This document shows positions 26,697 to 34,967 of a stretch of DNA of 64,000 bases, piece after piece. The DNA comes from Cryptoclostridium sp964637365 (GTDB taxonomy: Bacteria; Bacillota; Dehalobacteriia; UBA7702), in contig CAZWWH010000008.1 of assembly GCA_964637365.1 (NCBI GenBank), positions 1 through 64,000 of the forward strand, read 5' to 3'. Under the pieces are notes generated by a model. It did no database searches. It worked only from the letters and a program-made list of their open reading frames with translations, and was not told the origin of the DNA. The stretch's first letter is position 1; every line of letters begins with the position of its first letter. The position numbers and the translations under genes are program-made.

Positions 26697-27911
26697 TTAG
26701 ACATTCTTAATAACTTCCAACAAATCATCGTGGTGATTATCGATATAGTGGAGTAATTTCACGATGTGGGTGAGATAGAAATAATATTCGTATTCATTAT
26801 AGTCTTCCCAATCGGGGAAATAGCAGGTAGCCCAATTAGTCAAATAAAGACAGGCAGCTAACATCATATAGGGGAAGGCTTTCTTCTCTTCCGGAGTCAG
26901 AGGAGTCAATGTCCCCTCTTCCTTCAGGAATTGATTATAACCTTCAAGGTAGTAGCCACAGCGGTCAAACCAAAGGCGACCATCAGTCTGCGCTTCCCAA
27001 GATGAGCAGGAATAGACCAAAGCAAAGCACACATCGAAAAGACGGTAATCCAGCTTAGACCAGTCAAAATCATAAAGTCCCACGCATTTCCCGTCTTTCC
27101 ATTTAACGTTACCGGGGTGAATGTCACAATGACAAGGACATTCCGGCATACCTGCAACAAGCTCTTTTGTCATGCCTACAATGACCTTATCACACATTTC
27201 CTGCATGAAGGGAAGGGCTTCCTTCCACAAACCGTAAAAACGATTATTATCGGGGATTCCCAAACCTTCCCCGCAGGCTGCAAAATCGTTTTTCAAGCTC
27301 TTCACCAAGTCGAGAATACGAGCTTCGGCTTTTTCACCAGGATCAAAACCATTGGTAAAATTGTGGAATTTTGCTAAAATACGAGCAAATTCAGCGTCTT
27401 CTTCCGGCGTCATGTTGGTATTGATCCAGTCATACTTGTCTTCGCCATCGAGATATTCATAAACGGCAAAACTGCGTTCCACTTTTTCCCCTTCTTTTTC
27501 CTCGATCATTTTTACAAAAGTTTCGCCGTCCTTGGTGCGAATCACCCCAGCAGCGTCTTTCATGCCATGAGCAAGCGCATACTCAATCAAATTATGCTCA
27601 ACTTTGATATCGGCGTCTGTAGCGTCCCTTTTATATTTCCGGATGAAGTAATCCTTCTTCACACCGTCCTTTTCTACAATCGCACCGAAACTGCGATTCA
27701 CATAACCGCCAAAAATCTCATAAGCATCGACGACCGTCCCAAGATCATAATACTCATCGAGAAGATGGTTCAACTGACTTCTGGACATTGCCATTTCAGA
27801 AGTTGCATAAAGCTCGTCCACAATCCGTTTCATAACGACAAATTGAGAACGCATGGCTCCGAAATCATCAGCGTCAACATCTTTTAATTGCAATTTGCCT
27901 TCTACATCCAT
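26697..27911 (-). CDS. APH-fold phosphotransferase (choline/homoserine-kinase-like)
   Basis: A 404-aa small-molecule kinase of the aminoglycoside phosphotransferase fold. The N-terminal nucleotide-binding part has GGYVNRSFGAIVEKDGVKKDY and a Lys-containing strand (FIRKYKRD). The catalytic loop is CHCDIHPGNVKW (about residue 260), and the metal-binding Asp is in LYDFDWSKLD (about residue 280). About 65 residues precede the kinase core, longer than usual. It is the first gene of a sigma-54 operon (kinase, transporter, 88-aa protein), divergent from a second kinase of the same fold at 28435. Context suggests phosphorylation of an alcohol such as choline; antibiotic resistance is unlikely. Confidence 0.8.
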   Translation of the reverse strand: MDVEGKLQLKDVDADDFGAMRSQFVVMKRIVDELYATSEMAMSRSQLNHLLDEYYDLGTVVDAYEIFGGYVNRSFGAIVEKDGVKKDYFIRKYKRDATDADIKVEHNLIEYALAHGMKDAAGVIRTKDGETFVKMIEEKEGEKVERSFAVYEYLDGEDKYDWINTNMTPEEDAEFARILAKFHNFTNGFDPGEKAEARILDLVKSLKNDFAACGEGLGIPDNNRFYGLWKEALPFMQEMCDKVIVGMTKELVAGMPECPCHCDIHPGNVKWKDGKCVGLYDFDWSKLDYRLFDVCFALVYSCSSWEAQTDGRLWFDRCGYYLEGYNQFLKEEGTLTPLTPEEKKAFPYMMLAACLYLTNWATCYFPDWEDYNEYEYYFYLTHIVKLLHYIDNHHDDLLEVIKNV

Positions 27912-28048
27912 AATAAATAAGTCCCCCTTTTCTGCGCTTACGCGCTTATATAACTTGCGTCGAAACTGAAGGAAAAAATACCTCCTTTCGTGCTTGATTC
28001 TATTTTTCGCAATTAGATTGCAGAATTTCCGGAGAACAAGATTTTATA

Positions 28049-28065
28049 TTGCAAAAATCATGCCA
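28049..28065 (-). promoter_or_regulatory. sigma-54 promoter of the kinase-transporter operon
   Basis: The minus strand reads TGGCATGATTTTTGCAA, with GG and GC correctly ten bases apart, about 140 bp before the start codon. It is divergent from the plus-strand sigma-54 promoter at 28290-28305. Confidence 0.85.
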
Positions 28066-28153
28066 AAGCGCAAAAAATTCCATTTGCCACTAAATTCCCA
28101 CAATCCTTGCGATTTTACAGCATAAAAATATATCATCTCAAGTCTAAAATGAC

Positions 28154-28170
28154 TCAAAATTCCATTTTGA
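28154..28170. promoter_or_regulatory. inverted repeat between divergent sigma-54 promoters
   Basis: TCAAAAT-TCC-ATTTTGA is a perfect seven-base inverted repeat lying 89 bp from the left -24 element and 120 bp from the right one. It is well placed for one activator to serve both. The 520-bp divergent region is otherwise AT-rich and gene-free. Confidence 0.45.
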
Positions 28171-28289
28171 CTTGGTTTCAAAATATTTCACTCACAAAAA
28201 ACCAAAATGAAAATTTATTTACCGCAAAATTTCACTGTTTTTCAGCAGTTCCGTTAAGTTGACGACGAATTACTGAAAACATTATCAAC

Positions 28290-28305
28290 TGGCATAAAAA
28301 TTGCA
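28290..28305 (+). promoter_or_regulatory. sigma-54 promoter of the choline-kinase-like gene
   Basis: TGGCATAAAAATTGCA fits TGGCAC-N5-TTGCA, about 130 bp upstream of the start codon. Confidence 0.85.
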
Positions 28306-28434
28306 AGATAAAATAACGTATTGATTCTTGTTGCTCTGTTTTTATTATACCATAAAAGCAAACAGAACAAAAAGCTTAAAATTTCCATCGAAAAAATTTT
28401 TATTAAATTTTAATTCAAAGGAGAATGCATCACC

Positions 28435-29403
28435 ATGGCAGAAATCAAAGTTTGTGAAAATACCAAACCTGAAGAAGTCGAATTTATTAAAAAAATGGCT
28501 GAAGAATCCAGCCTTTTCTGCGGCGAAGTTGAAAGCATCACTTACATGCCCGGTGGCCTCACCAACCGCAATTTTAAAACCGTGGTAGACGGTAAACCCT
28601 ACGCTTTCCGTATTGCCGGTGAAGGTACTGCCGACTATTTGAATCGCCCCGCCGAAAGACAGGCTGTTCATGCTATTAAAGATTTGGGCATCAGCCCCAT
28701 GTTCTATTATTATGACCTGGAAACCGGCAGCAATATTTGCGGTTTCTGCGAAGGCGATACCATGAAACGTCCTGATTTCCAGACTCGCCCTGAAATCTTG
28801 AAGGGTGCTGCAGAAATCATCAAAAAATACCACACCAGCGGAATCCAACAAAAAGGCGCCTTTGATCCCATGGTAGAAATCAAATCCTATCTCCAGTGGC
28901 TCAAAGACAGAAACTGTGAAAAATACTACGATGGCATGGATAAATTAATCTCCACTCTGGAAACCATCGATAAAAACTTTGAAAAAAATCCCCCCAAAAA
29001 GGTTTGCTCCCACAATGACGTATTGTCCGAGAACTTCATTTATGATTCTGAAAATGATAACCTTCAACTCATCGACTGGGAATATTGCGGCATGAACATT
29101 TACAGCTTTGACGTTGCCGCTGTTATCATCGAAAACAAACTTAATAAAGAAAAAGAAGAAGAATTCCTCCGCTACTACTATGACGGTGAACCCACCGAAC
29201 GGCAGAGAGCCGACGTTCTCGTAGGTAAATTCCTGGTAGACGCTTTGTGGTGCCCCTGGGCTCTGGTTCAGATGCTCTCCAAACCCAAAGAAGAGGAAGA
29301 ATTCTATTGGAACTATGGTCTCGAAAGAATCACCCGCTGCAATGAATACATGGCCGATCCTAATTTCGACCGTTATGTTGCAATGATGGCGGAAGCTGAA
29401 TAA
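28435..29403 (+). CDS. choline/ethanolamine kinase-like phosphotransferase
   Basis: A 322-aa kinase most like LicA/choline kinase. The nucleotide loop is MPGGLTNRNFKTVVDGKPYA (residues about 39-58), the catalytic loop CSHNDVLSENFIYD (about residue 190), and the metal-binding Asp is in LQLIDWEYCGMN (about residue 215). The SHNDV and IDWEY forms are those of choline and ethanolamine kinases, not aminoglycoside kinases. AAAGGAGAATGCATCACC gives a strong ribosome site. It is a single-gene unit with a sigma-54 promoter and terminator, divergent from the other kinase. Likely product: phosphocholine or phosphoethanolamine; the exact substrate is unproven. Confidence 0.85.
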   Translation: MAEIKVCENTKPEEVEFIKKMAEESSLFCGEVESITYMPGGLTNRNFKTVVDGKPYAFRIAGEGTADYLNRPAERQAVHAIKDLGISPMFYYYDLETGSNICGFCEGDTMKRPDFQTRPEILKGAAEIIKKYHTSGIQQKGAFDPMVEIKSYLQWLKDRNCEKYYDGMDKLISTLETIDKNFEKNPPKKVCSHNDVLSENFIYDSENDNLQLIDWEYCGMNIYSFDVAAVIIENKLNKEKEEEFLRYYYDGEPTERQRADVLVGKFLVDALWCPWALVQMLSKPKEEEEFYWNYGLERITRCNEYMADPNFDRYVAMMAEAE

Positions 29404-29502
29404 TCAAAACAACTTTTCATATGTTATTTACAGAAGCGAAATCGTGCGCTTCATTTCTATCCTTTTCGTAATCAGCGAGTAACCCAACTCATCCTCACTT
29501 GA

Positions 29503-29536
29503 CCCCGTCTTTGATCCAAAGGCGGGGCCTTTTTTA
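29503..29536 (+). terminator. terminator of the choline-kinase-like gene
   Basis: CCCCGTC and GGCGGGG arms followed by CCTTTTTT, 100 bp after the stop. A further AT-rich stretch with a small hairpin (TCTCTCATG/TCTGAGAG, about 29634-29655) separates it from the next gene. Confidence 0.8.
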
Positions 29537-29704
29537 TTCTTTTAAGGACGATCATTCCTCAGATGGACGCAAATAGCCCTAATCTTTACTATACCCATTT
29601 AATATTATTATCCCCCAATTAGGGCAAAAAAAAAGTCTCTCATGAAATCTGAGAGCCCGGAATTCTATATCAGGAACAGATTTTAAACCTGAAACAAATG
29701 GATA

Positions 29705-29765
29705 AAAAAAGCCCCGTATCAATTTGCATCCCGCCCTGGGGAGCGCCTTATTACGAGGCTTTTTT
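29705..29765 (-). terminator. terminator of the pyrrolysine mttB gene
   Basis: AAAAAAGCCTCGT and ACGGGGCTTTTTT arms enclose a 35-base loop region on the minus strand, 30 bp after the TAA stop. Confidence 0.6.
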
Positions 29766-29795
29766 ATTTCGTTACCTCAACAAGCCGAAACGAAC

Positions 29796-31295
29796 TTATT
29801 TAGCAGATCTTTTGGCCAATTCTTCGTTTTTGTCGGCTTCTGCTTCTTCAAGCAATGCATGAAGGGCTTTCTGGGTTTCCTCCGGCAAAGGCATTTTGGG
29901 TTTGCCGTTTTCGATCATATCAATTGCTCTTTCGTAAGAACGTTCTACGATATCTTTGCCGCCTTGAGCCATCCAACCATCGAAGTTGTTTCTGTCGATG
30001 ATTTTAGCATCGGGCTGGGAGAGATGTTTGAAGTTCTGGAAAGTATGCATATGGCTGATAAATTCGCCGCCGGGACCAACTTCGTTGATAACATCAACAG
30101 CAAGATGTTCATCGTCAACGAGAACGCCTTCACAGGTTTTCAGAATCATTTTCATGAATTCGTCTTCCATGACGAGCTGTGCATAGTCCCAGGTAATACC
30201 ATTTTCCAACATACCGATACCATAGATCATATTGGCACCTGCCAATGCGGGCAAGATAGCGGTCAAAGTTGCTTCATGGGCAGCCTGAGCATCAACGCAT
30301 TTGCTGTCGCACTAACCACCCGCAACCCAGCTGGGAACCTTATAGAACTGAGCCAATTTAGCAACAAAAGCGCTGATCAAGGCCAATTCAGGAGAGCCAA
30401 CGCAAGAAACGGTGGTTCTGAGGTCCATCATAGCAGTGGAGGAACCATAGACCATGGGCACGCCTTTCTGGAGTGCCTGACCAAGAACAAACATGCTCAA
30501 AACTTCAGCATTGTGTGTTACCATGGTGGCTGCCAAATGGACACAAGTAGTGCCGCCGGCAAGACCCATAGGATTGATTTTTACGGGGAGACCTTGCTTG
30601 ATGGCGAGAATCAAAGAATCGGTAGCACCTGCGGATTGTACCAAGGGGCTAATGGGGTCAGTGGAAGTACCAAACCAGGGTCTTTCTCTGAATTTGTCTT
30701 CACCGCCAGCAACGAGACCGCCCATTTTAATGGCATATTTTACGTTCTGGGGGTCATGCATACCGATATAAGCGGGTTTAGTGCTGTTGTTAAGGAAAGC
30801 TTCCAAAACATACAACTGACCAACATGGGGATTCACTTCAGCAGGAACAATATTTCTTTCGAAGAGGACAATGGAATCAAGGTTATCAATCATGGTAACG
30901 GAATTCCAAAGGTCATCCATGTTAGGAGCTCTGCGCTTTCTTGTATAGGGGTCGATGACGTTAACAGCTTCACCAAAGTTTACAAAACCGGTTCTGCCGG
31001 ATTCACAATACCAGTCGTTTTTAGGATCTCTGGCATAAGCGCGGTAGTTCGGGGGGGTGGTGTTGATTGCGTCTTCAACGAGATAAGCAGGGATCTTAAC
31101 GATATGCGAATCTTCATCAACAGTACAACCAATTCCTGCAAAAATCTCTCTTGCCTCTTTACTTTCGACTTTTACACCAACGTTCCAAAGAACATCCAAT
31201 GTCGCCAAATGTACTTCCCAAAGTTCATCATCGGTAAACATATTCAAACCGAGAGAAGTCATGGCACTTGCGTTTGCACGTAAACCTCTAGCCAA
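29796..31295 (-). CDS. mttB: trimethylamine methyltransferase MttB with in-frame amber (pyrrolysine) codon
   Basis: One gene read through a TAG codon at 30314-30312. Upstream, 327 codons end VPSWVAGG; after the TAG the same frame goes on CDSKCVDAQAAHEATL and then 156 more codons to a TAA. The frame is identical on both sides and the two parts together have MttB length (499 residues with the TAG codon as residue 328). In methanogen MttB the active-site pyrrolysine is at residue 334 in the same place, so the TAG is a pyrrolysine codon, not a nonsense mutation. The start is TTG 31295, with GGAGGTG seven bases upstream; the ATG at 31310 has no ribosome site. Role: transfers a methyl group from trimethylamine to a corrinoid protein (MttC), not present in the window. 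Without pylTSBCD elsewhere it would yield a 327-aa fragment. Confidence 0.9.
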
Positions 31296-31349
31296 AAAAA
31301 ACACCTCCATAATTATAATAATTGGGTTAATCTTTGATGCTTAATTATA

Positions 31350-31366
31350 TTGCAAGAATCATACCA
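31350..31366 (-). promoter_or_regulatory. sigma-54 promoter of mttB
   Basis: The minus strand reads TGGTATGATTCTTGCAA. GG and GC are correctly spaced and the -12 half is identical to that of the other mttB-like gene. It lies 55 bp before the TTG start. The region up to 31607 is AT-rich and empty. Confidence 0.8.
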
Positions 31367-31607
31367 AAGATAAAAGACCAAAGAGATTAAGGTTTTTCTT
31401 TATTATACACCCATTATTATCATTTTACAACAAAATTTCAATATCTATTTCGCAATATTTCAAATAAAACAAGTTAATTATGACTCATCACTATTCAATT
31501 ACTTTTTCCCGGGCTATTTTTTTCATTTTATAAAAATTTTATAACCCATTTTTGAATCATGAAACGGCGAAAAGCAAATGGATTGCTTTTCGCCGTAGTG
31601 ATACAAA

Positions 31608-33065
31608 TTATAAAGTTTGCTGCGCCTTTCCATTGCCTCGGGAGCTACCGCAATACTTGCGAATCAGGCGACTGGCTTTACTCTGACTCATTTTCAACTT
31701 ACGGGCCACCTCATAGGAGCTGCCGCATTGTTCGTAAGCCTGAGTAATAATTTTCTTTTCAACTTCCTCCAAGGCTTCATCCAGCGACCCTTTATTAAGG
31801 AAAGGAAACATTTCCGTCACCGACTGATAACGTAGGGAGTCGGGAAGATGGTTGACATCAATCAAATCCTCCGGCGCCATAACCACCAAACGTTCCAGAG
31901 TGTTTTCAATTTCACGCACATTTCCGGGCCAAGGATATTTCAGCAAAACCTCCATGGCACGGTTGGAAATTTGACGGTGCAGGTCATAACGATCATTATA
32001 GCGGTTCAACAAATGATGTACCAAGGGCACGATGTCCTCGGTACGCTCCCGTACCGGCGGAATCTTAATTTCAAACACATTGAGACGGTAATATAGATCA
32101 TCACGGAATTTTTGCTTTTGCACCATGGATTGCAGATCTTTATTGGTTGCCGCCAAAATTCGGCAGTTGACCTTCTTTTCCTTGCGGCCGCCTACGGAGA
32201 AATAGACTTTTTCCTGAAGAGCATGAAGGAGTTTAGCCTGAAGATGCATGGGAATTTCCGCGATTTCATCAAGAAACAAAGTACCTTCGTTGGCCAGCTC
32301 AAACAGACCAATGCGGCCTTTGCTATTGGCACCAGTAAAAGAGCCGGCGGAATAACCGAAAAGCTCCGATTCCATCAACTCCGAAGGAATCGCCGCGCAG
32401 TTAATGGAAACAAAGGGCCCATCTTTTTGGGTACTGTGTTTATGTATGTATTTGGCAATGACGCTTTTCCCTGTGCCGCTTTCTCCCTGAATCAGTACAG
32501 TGGAATTGATGCCGGCAATGCGGCTGGCCAAGGTCATGAGGTTGGTCATGCTTTTGCTTTTGTAAACAAAGTCATTATCCATGTCCTTTTTGCGGAGTTC
32601 TTCCACTTCCAGCTTGTATTTTTCCAGCTTTCTGCGGCTGACCTCCAATTCATGGCTAATCCCCTTGGACTCGGTAATATCCCTGGCGTTTTCAATAATC
32701 ATAAGAATTTTGCCATCGTCACCGTAAACAGGGGTGGCAGTGGTCAACAAGGTTTTCCCCAAGCAAGTCTTCTGTTCTAAGGTAATAGAGGTTTTCTGTG
32801 CCATGGCAATGGGGCTGATACGGGGTGTCCAATATTTTTTCGCGCTGATTTCATCGCGGGTACGGCCAATCATATCCTCGACTCGGGCGCCATAATACCG
32901 TTCGCAAGCCCTGTTCACATAAATTACTTTACCGTCAGGATCGGTAACATAGATTTCATCATAAGAATTATCAACAATCATTTTCAGAGTTTCATAATCC
33001 AGAGGACATTCATTCTTTGGGTCTATCTGCCCCTTTGGTTCCGGGAGCTTCTTTTCTTTTTCCAA
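31608..33065 (-). CDS. sigma-54-dependent transcriptional activator (PAS-AAA-HTH)
   Basis: Enhancer-binding protein of 485 aa. The start is TTG 33065, with AAGGAGG eight bases upstream; a longer frame overlaps the previous gene. Domains: PAS sensor at residues about 25-140 (IVDNSYDEIYVTDPDGKVIY); a coiled linker to 175; an AAA+ sigma-54-interaction domain with Walker A GESGTGKS, the sigma-54 loop GSFTGA (the usual first Ala is Ser) and Walker B GTLFLDEI; and a C-terminal HTH with SSYEVARKLKMSQSKASRLIRKY, the TyrR/Fis-type helix pair. There is no receiver domain, so it senses a ligand directly. It is the only sigma-54 activator in the window and sits next to mttB, making it the likely regulator of the promoters at 22, 24.8, 28, 31.4 and possibly 39.3 kb. 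Confidence 0.92.
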   Translation of the reverse strand: MEKEKKLPEPKGQIDPKNECPLDYETLKMIVDNSYDEIYVTDPDGKVIYVNRACERYYGARVEDMIGRTRDEISAKKYWTPRISPIAMAQKTSITLEQKTCLGKTLLTTATPVYGDDGKILMIIENARDITESKGISHELEVSRRKLEKYKLEVEELRKKDMDNDFVYKSKSMTNLMTLASRIAGINSTVLIQGESGTGKSVIAKYIHKHSTQKDGPFVSINCAAIPSELMESELFGYSAGSFTGANSKGRIGLFELANEGTLFLDEIAEIPMHLQAKLLHALQEKVYFSVGGRKEKKVNCRILAATNKDLQSMVQKQKFRDDLYYRLNVFEIKIPPVRERTEDIVPLVHHLLNRYNDRYDLHRQISNRAMEVLLKYPWPGNVREIENTLERLVVMAPEDLIDVNHLPDSLRYQSVTEMFPFLNKGSLDEALEEVEKKIITQAYEQCGSSYEVARKLKMSQSKASRLIRKYCGSSRGNGKAQQTL

Positions 33066-33094
33066 GAGATTTGCCTCCTTCCTGTGCCCAACGG

Positions 33095-33880
33095 TCAACG
33101 AAGGGAAATGAATTTATGATGTTTGAAATACCCGAGATCAAACCTCTCTGCCATTTCTATGGCTGAATCAAAGCCAAAGGCAATATCCTTGGCATTATGG
33201 GCATCGGCGCCAATGGTAACGCGGGTTCCACCAGCTTCGCGGTACATATCAAGAATCCGTTTGCCTGGCGCTGTTTCGGGATATCCCTTCCGCAGCGGCG
33301 AGGTGTTGATTTCGGGAACAATCCCTTTCTGGACCAAGAGCTTCACAATTTCACGCACCAAGACGTCCTCATGGTCGAGGCGCATCAGATATCGTTTGGG
33401 ATGGTCAAAATGACCAAGGACGTCGAAACCACCAAGCTCAACCAAAGCTTTCAGTTCTTCATAATAGCGGCGGTAAATACGATCCACCGCGAATTTAAAG
33501 ACATCCTTACCGTCATGACCTGTCCAGTGAATCCCCATGGGCAGATTAATATAATGGATACTGGCGATAATCATATCATAATCGCCCGCTAACAGTGTTT
33601 CGTATTCCCGGGGGTAACGATGGGCTTCCCCCACTTCGACTCCTTTCAGAATCTCAATTTGGTCGCCGTAACGTTCCCGCATCGCTTCAATGGTGCGGGT
33701 ATATTTATCAGCGTCAAAGGGAATGGAATCGTCATAATTCGGGTCATAATCCACGTGTTCCGTCAGACAGATGCGTTCCAATCCGCAGTCAATAGCGCCG
33801 CGGATCATTTCCTCCATGGTGGAGGTGGCGTCGCCGGAAAAATCACTGGAGTGGGAATGTAAATCAGTACGTAATAACAT
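33095..33880 (-). CDS. PHP-domain phosphoesterase (histidinol-phosphatase-like)
   Basis: A 261-aa metal-dependent phosphoesterase of the PHP family. Ligand motifs are DLHSHSSDFSGD (residues 6-17), LTEHVDY (about residue 40), EVNTSP-like EINTSPLRKG (about residue 195) and IGADAHN (about residue 220). It resembles HisK-type histidinol phosphatases but there are no his genes around. It lies 30 bp upstream of the sigma-54 activator gene in the same direction and may be co-transcribed. Substrate unknown. Confidence 0.85.
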   Translation of the reverse strand: MLLRTDLHSHSSDFSGDATSTMEEMIRGAIDCGLERICLTEHVDYDPNYDDSIPFDADKYTRTIEAMRERYGDQIEILKGVEVGEAHRYPREYETLLAGDYDMIIASIHYINLPMGIHWTGHDGKDVFKFAVDRIYRRYYEELKALVELGGFDVLGHFDHPKRYLMRLDHEDVLVREIVKLLVQKGIVPEINTSPLRKGYPETAPGKRILDMYREAGGTRVTIGADAHNAKDIAFGFDSAIEMAERFDLGYFKHHKFISLR

Positions 33881-34112
33881 TTTGTTCTTTGCCTCTCTTA
33901 TTGTATTTTTATTATATACCCCTTATATGGTGCAGTCAAGTCATCAACGACTTATATTTATTTGCGGAGGGCTTTTAAGTCAGAACAAACTCACTACATT
34001 TTACTGGCATTTTGCACAATCATGCGAAAAAAGATGATAAAATTTTACAATTTAACACTTTTTCTCGGCGCCGCATATATTACAGCATAATCCAAATGAA
34101 AGGGAGTATCTC

Positions 34113-34295
34113 ATGGAATCATATAACGAATACGATCCATACCGTTATCCACGGATCAAGGTCAGCGGCCCTTTGGCCATGGCCTATGTGCCGATGCAGA
34201 AATTCAAAAATCTATATACACCGGAGCAGGGATTTCCCATCGGCACCATTTTCCAGGATCTTGATTTTCCCTGGGTGGGGAGGGATATGAAATGA
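34113..34295 (+). CDS. cotJA: spore coat-associated protein CotJA
   Basis: A 60-aa protein with the CotJA pattern: LAMAYVPMQKFKNLYTPEQGF and GTIFQDLDFPW. The first gene of the cotJABC operon, made in the mother cell under sigma-E in Bacillus. AAAGGGAGTATCTC precedes the ATG. Its stop overlaps the cotJB start. A GCATATATT element at 34067-34075 could be a sigma-E -10 box, but no convincing -35 was found. Confidence 0.88.
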   Translation: MESYNEYDPYRYPRIKVSGPLAMAYVPMQKFKNLYTPEQGFPIGTIFQDLDFPWVGRDMK

Positions 34296-34549
34296 ACGAA
34301 CGACAAATGCTTTTAGAAGAACTGGGCAAAGTGGCGTTTGCCGCCTGGGAAATCAATTTGTTCTTGGATACCCATCCCTTCCACGGCGAGGCTCTGGAAT
34401 GTCATAGTCACTATGTCAAAGCAGCCAAAGCGCTGAGATGTGAATACGAGCAGAAATTCGGCCCGTTGACCTCTGCCGCCGCCAATTCCTCCCATTGTTG
34501 GGATTGGATTGACGGACCATGGCCCTGGGAATATCAGAAGGAGGTTTAA
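34292..34549 (+). CDS. cotJB: spore coat protein CotJB
   Basis: An 85-aa CotJB: LLEELGKVAFAAWEINLFLDTHP at the start, with conserved HYVKAAKALRCEYEQKFGPLT, ending WDWIDGPWPWEYQKEV. Overlaps cotJA by four bases and is followed by cotJC after six bases, with GAAGGAGG at the junction. Confidence 0.9.
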   Translation: MNERQMLLEELGKVAFAAWEINLFLDTHPFHGEALECHSHYVKAAKALRCEYEQKFGPLTSAAANSSHCWDWIDGPWPWEYQKEV

Positions 34550-34555
34550 CGGCTT

Positions 34556-34951
34556 ATGTGGACTTACGAAAAACGACTTCAATACCCCGTAAACATTAAA
34601 AATCCCAACCCCATGTACGCCCAGATCATCATGACCCAGTTGGGCGGCCCCGATGGCGAACTTGGGGCATCCATGCGGTATCTCAATCAAAGATATAGCA
34701 TGCCCTACAATACTGTAAAAGGGGCTCTTACCGATATAGGTATTGACGCAATAAAAACCACCGTTTCTCGTAATATGCTCACGACCCGATACAAAAACGA
34801 AAGAGGCATCCTTTTTACGGATGCCTCTTTGCACGTATCTTATCTTCTATTTATCATAGCCAATTCTGCTAGATTTGTCAACCACCGCAGAGAAAGGAGT
34901 CATGTTTTTGTTAAAATCACAGAATTCTTCGAGGACTTAGCCCCAAGATAA
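34556..34951 (+). CDS. cotJC: cotJC 5' segment (manganese-catalase-like spore coat protein), interrupted
   Basis: The first 62 codons (34556-34741) are CotJC: WTYEKRLQYPVNIKNPNPMY, GGPDGELGASMRYLNQRYSM, then GALTDIG. At TAGGTA (34737-34742) the homology stops abruptly and the frame runs on through unrelated sequence to a stop at 34951, giving a chimeric 131-aa product before excision. The missing C-terminal part, beginning TEELAHMEM, is found intact at 41174-41583. CotJC is a manganese-catalase-fold protein; the metal-binding Glu/His segment (TEELAH) is exactly what the insertion separates, so the unexcised gene cannot give an active enzyme. Joined at TAGGTA the gene is 198 codons, the normal CotJC length. 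Confidence 0.9.
   Translation: MWTYEKRLQYPVNIKNPNPMYAQIIMTQLGGPDGELGASMRYLNQRYSMPYNTVKGALTDIGIDAIKTTVSRNMLTTRYKNERGILFTDASLHVSYLLFIIANSARFVNHRRERSHVFVKITEFFEDLAPR
34731..34748 (+). other. left attachment site of the cotJC element
   Basis: CCGATATAGGTATTGACG. The six bases TAGGTA (34737-34742) recur at 41168-41173. Left of it is cotJC; right of it is element DNA. Confidence 0.8.
34801..34830. terminator. bidirectional terminator at the left end of the element
   Basis: AAGAGGCATCC and GGATGCCTCTT arms with T-runs on both strands. It stops cotJ transcription on the plus strand in unexcised cells and hnd transcription on the minus strand. Confidence 0.75.
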
Positions 34952-34967
34952 GATGCGGGAAAATTTC

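Noticed and set aside
30266..30315. mttB as two genes or a pseudogene
   Set aside because: The frame is the same on both sides of a single TAG, the TAG is at the pyrrolysine position, and the second part lacks a ribosome site.
29724..31283. A 519-codon plus-strand frame opposite mttB
   Set aside because: Shadow of the mttB coding sequence; composition follows the opposite strand and no known motif appears.
34010..34032. Sigma-54 promoter for the PHP gene (minus strand TCGCATGATTGTGCA)
   Set aside because: The GG of the -24 box is CG and the -12 half reads TGTGCA; too degenerate.
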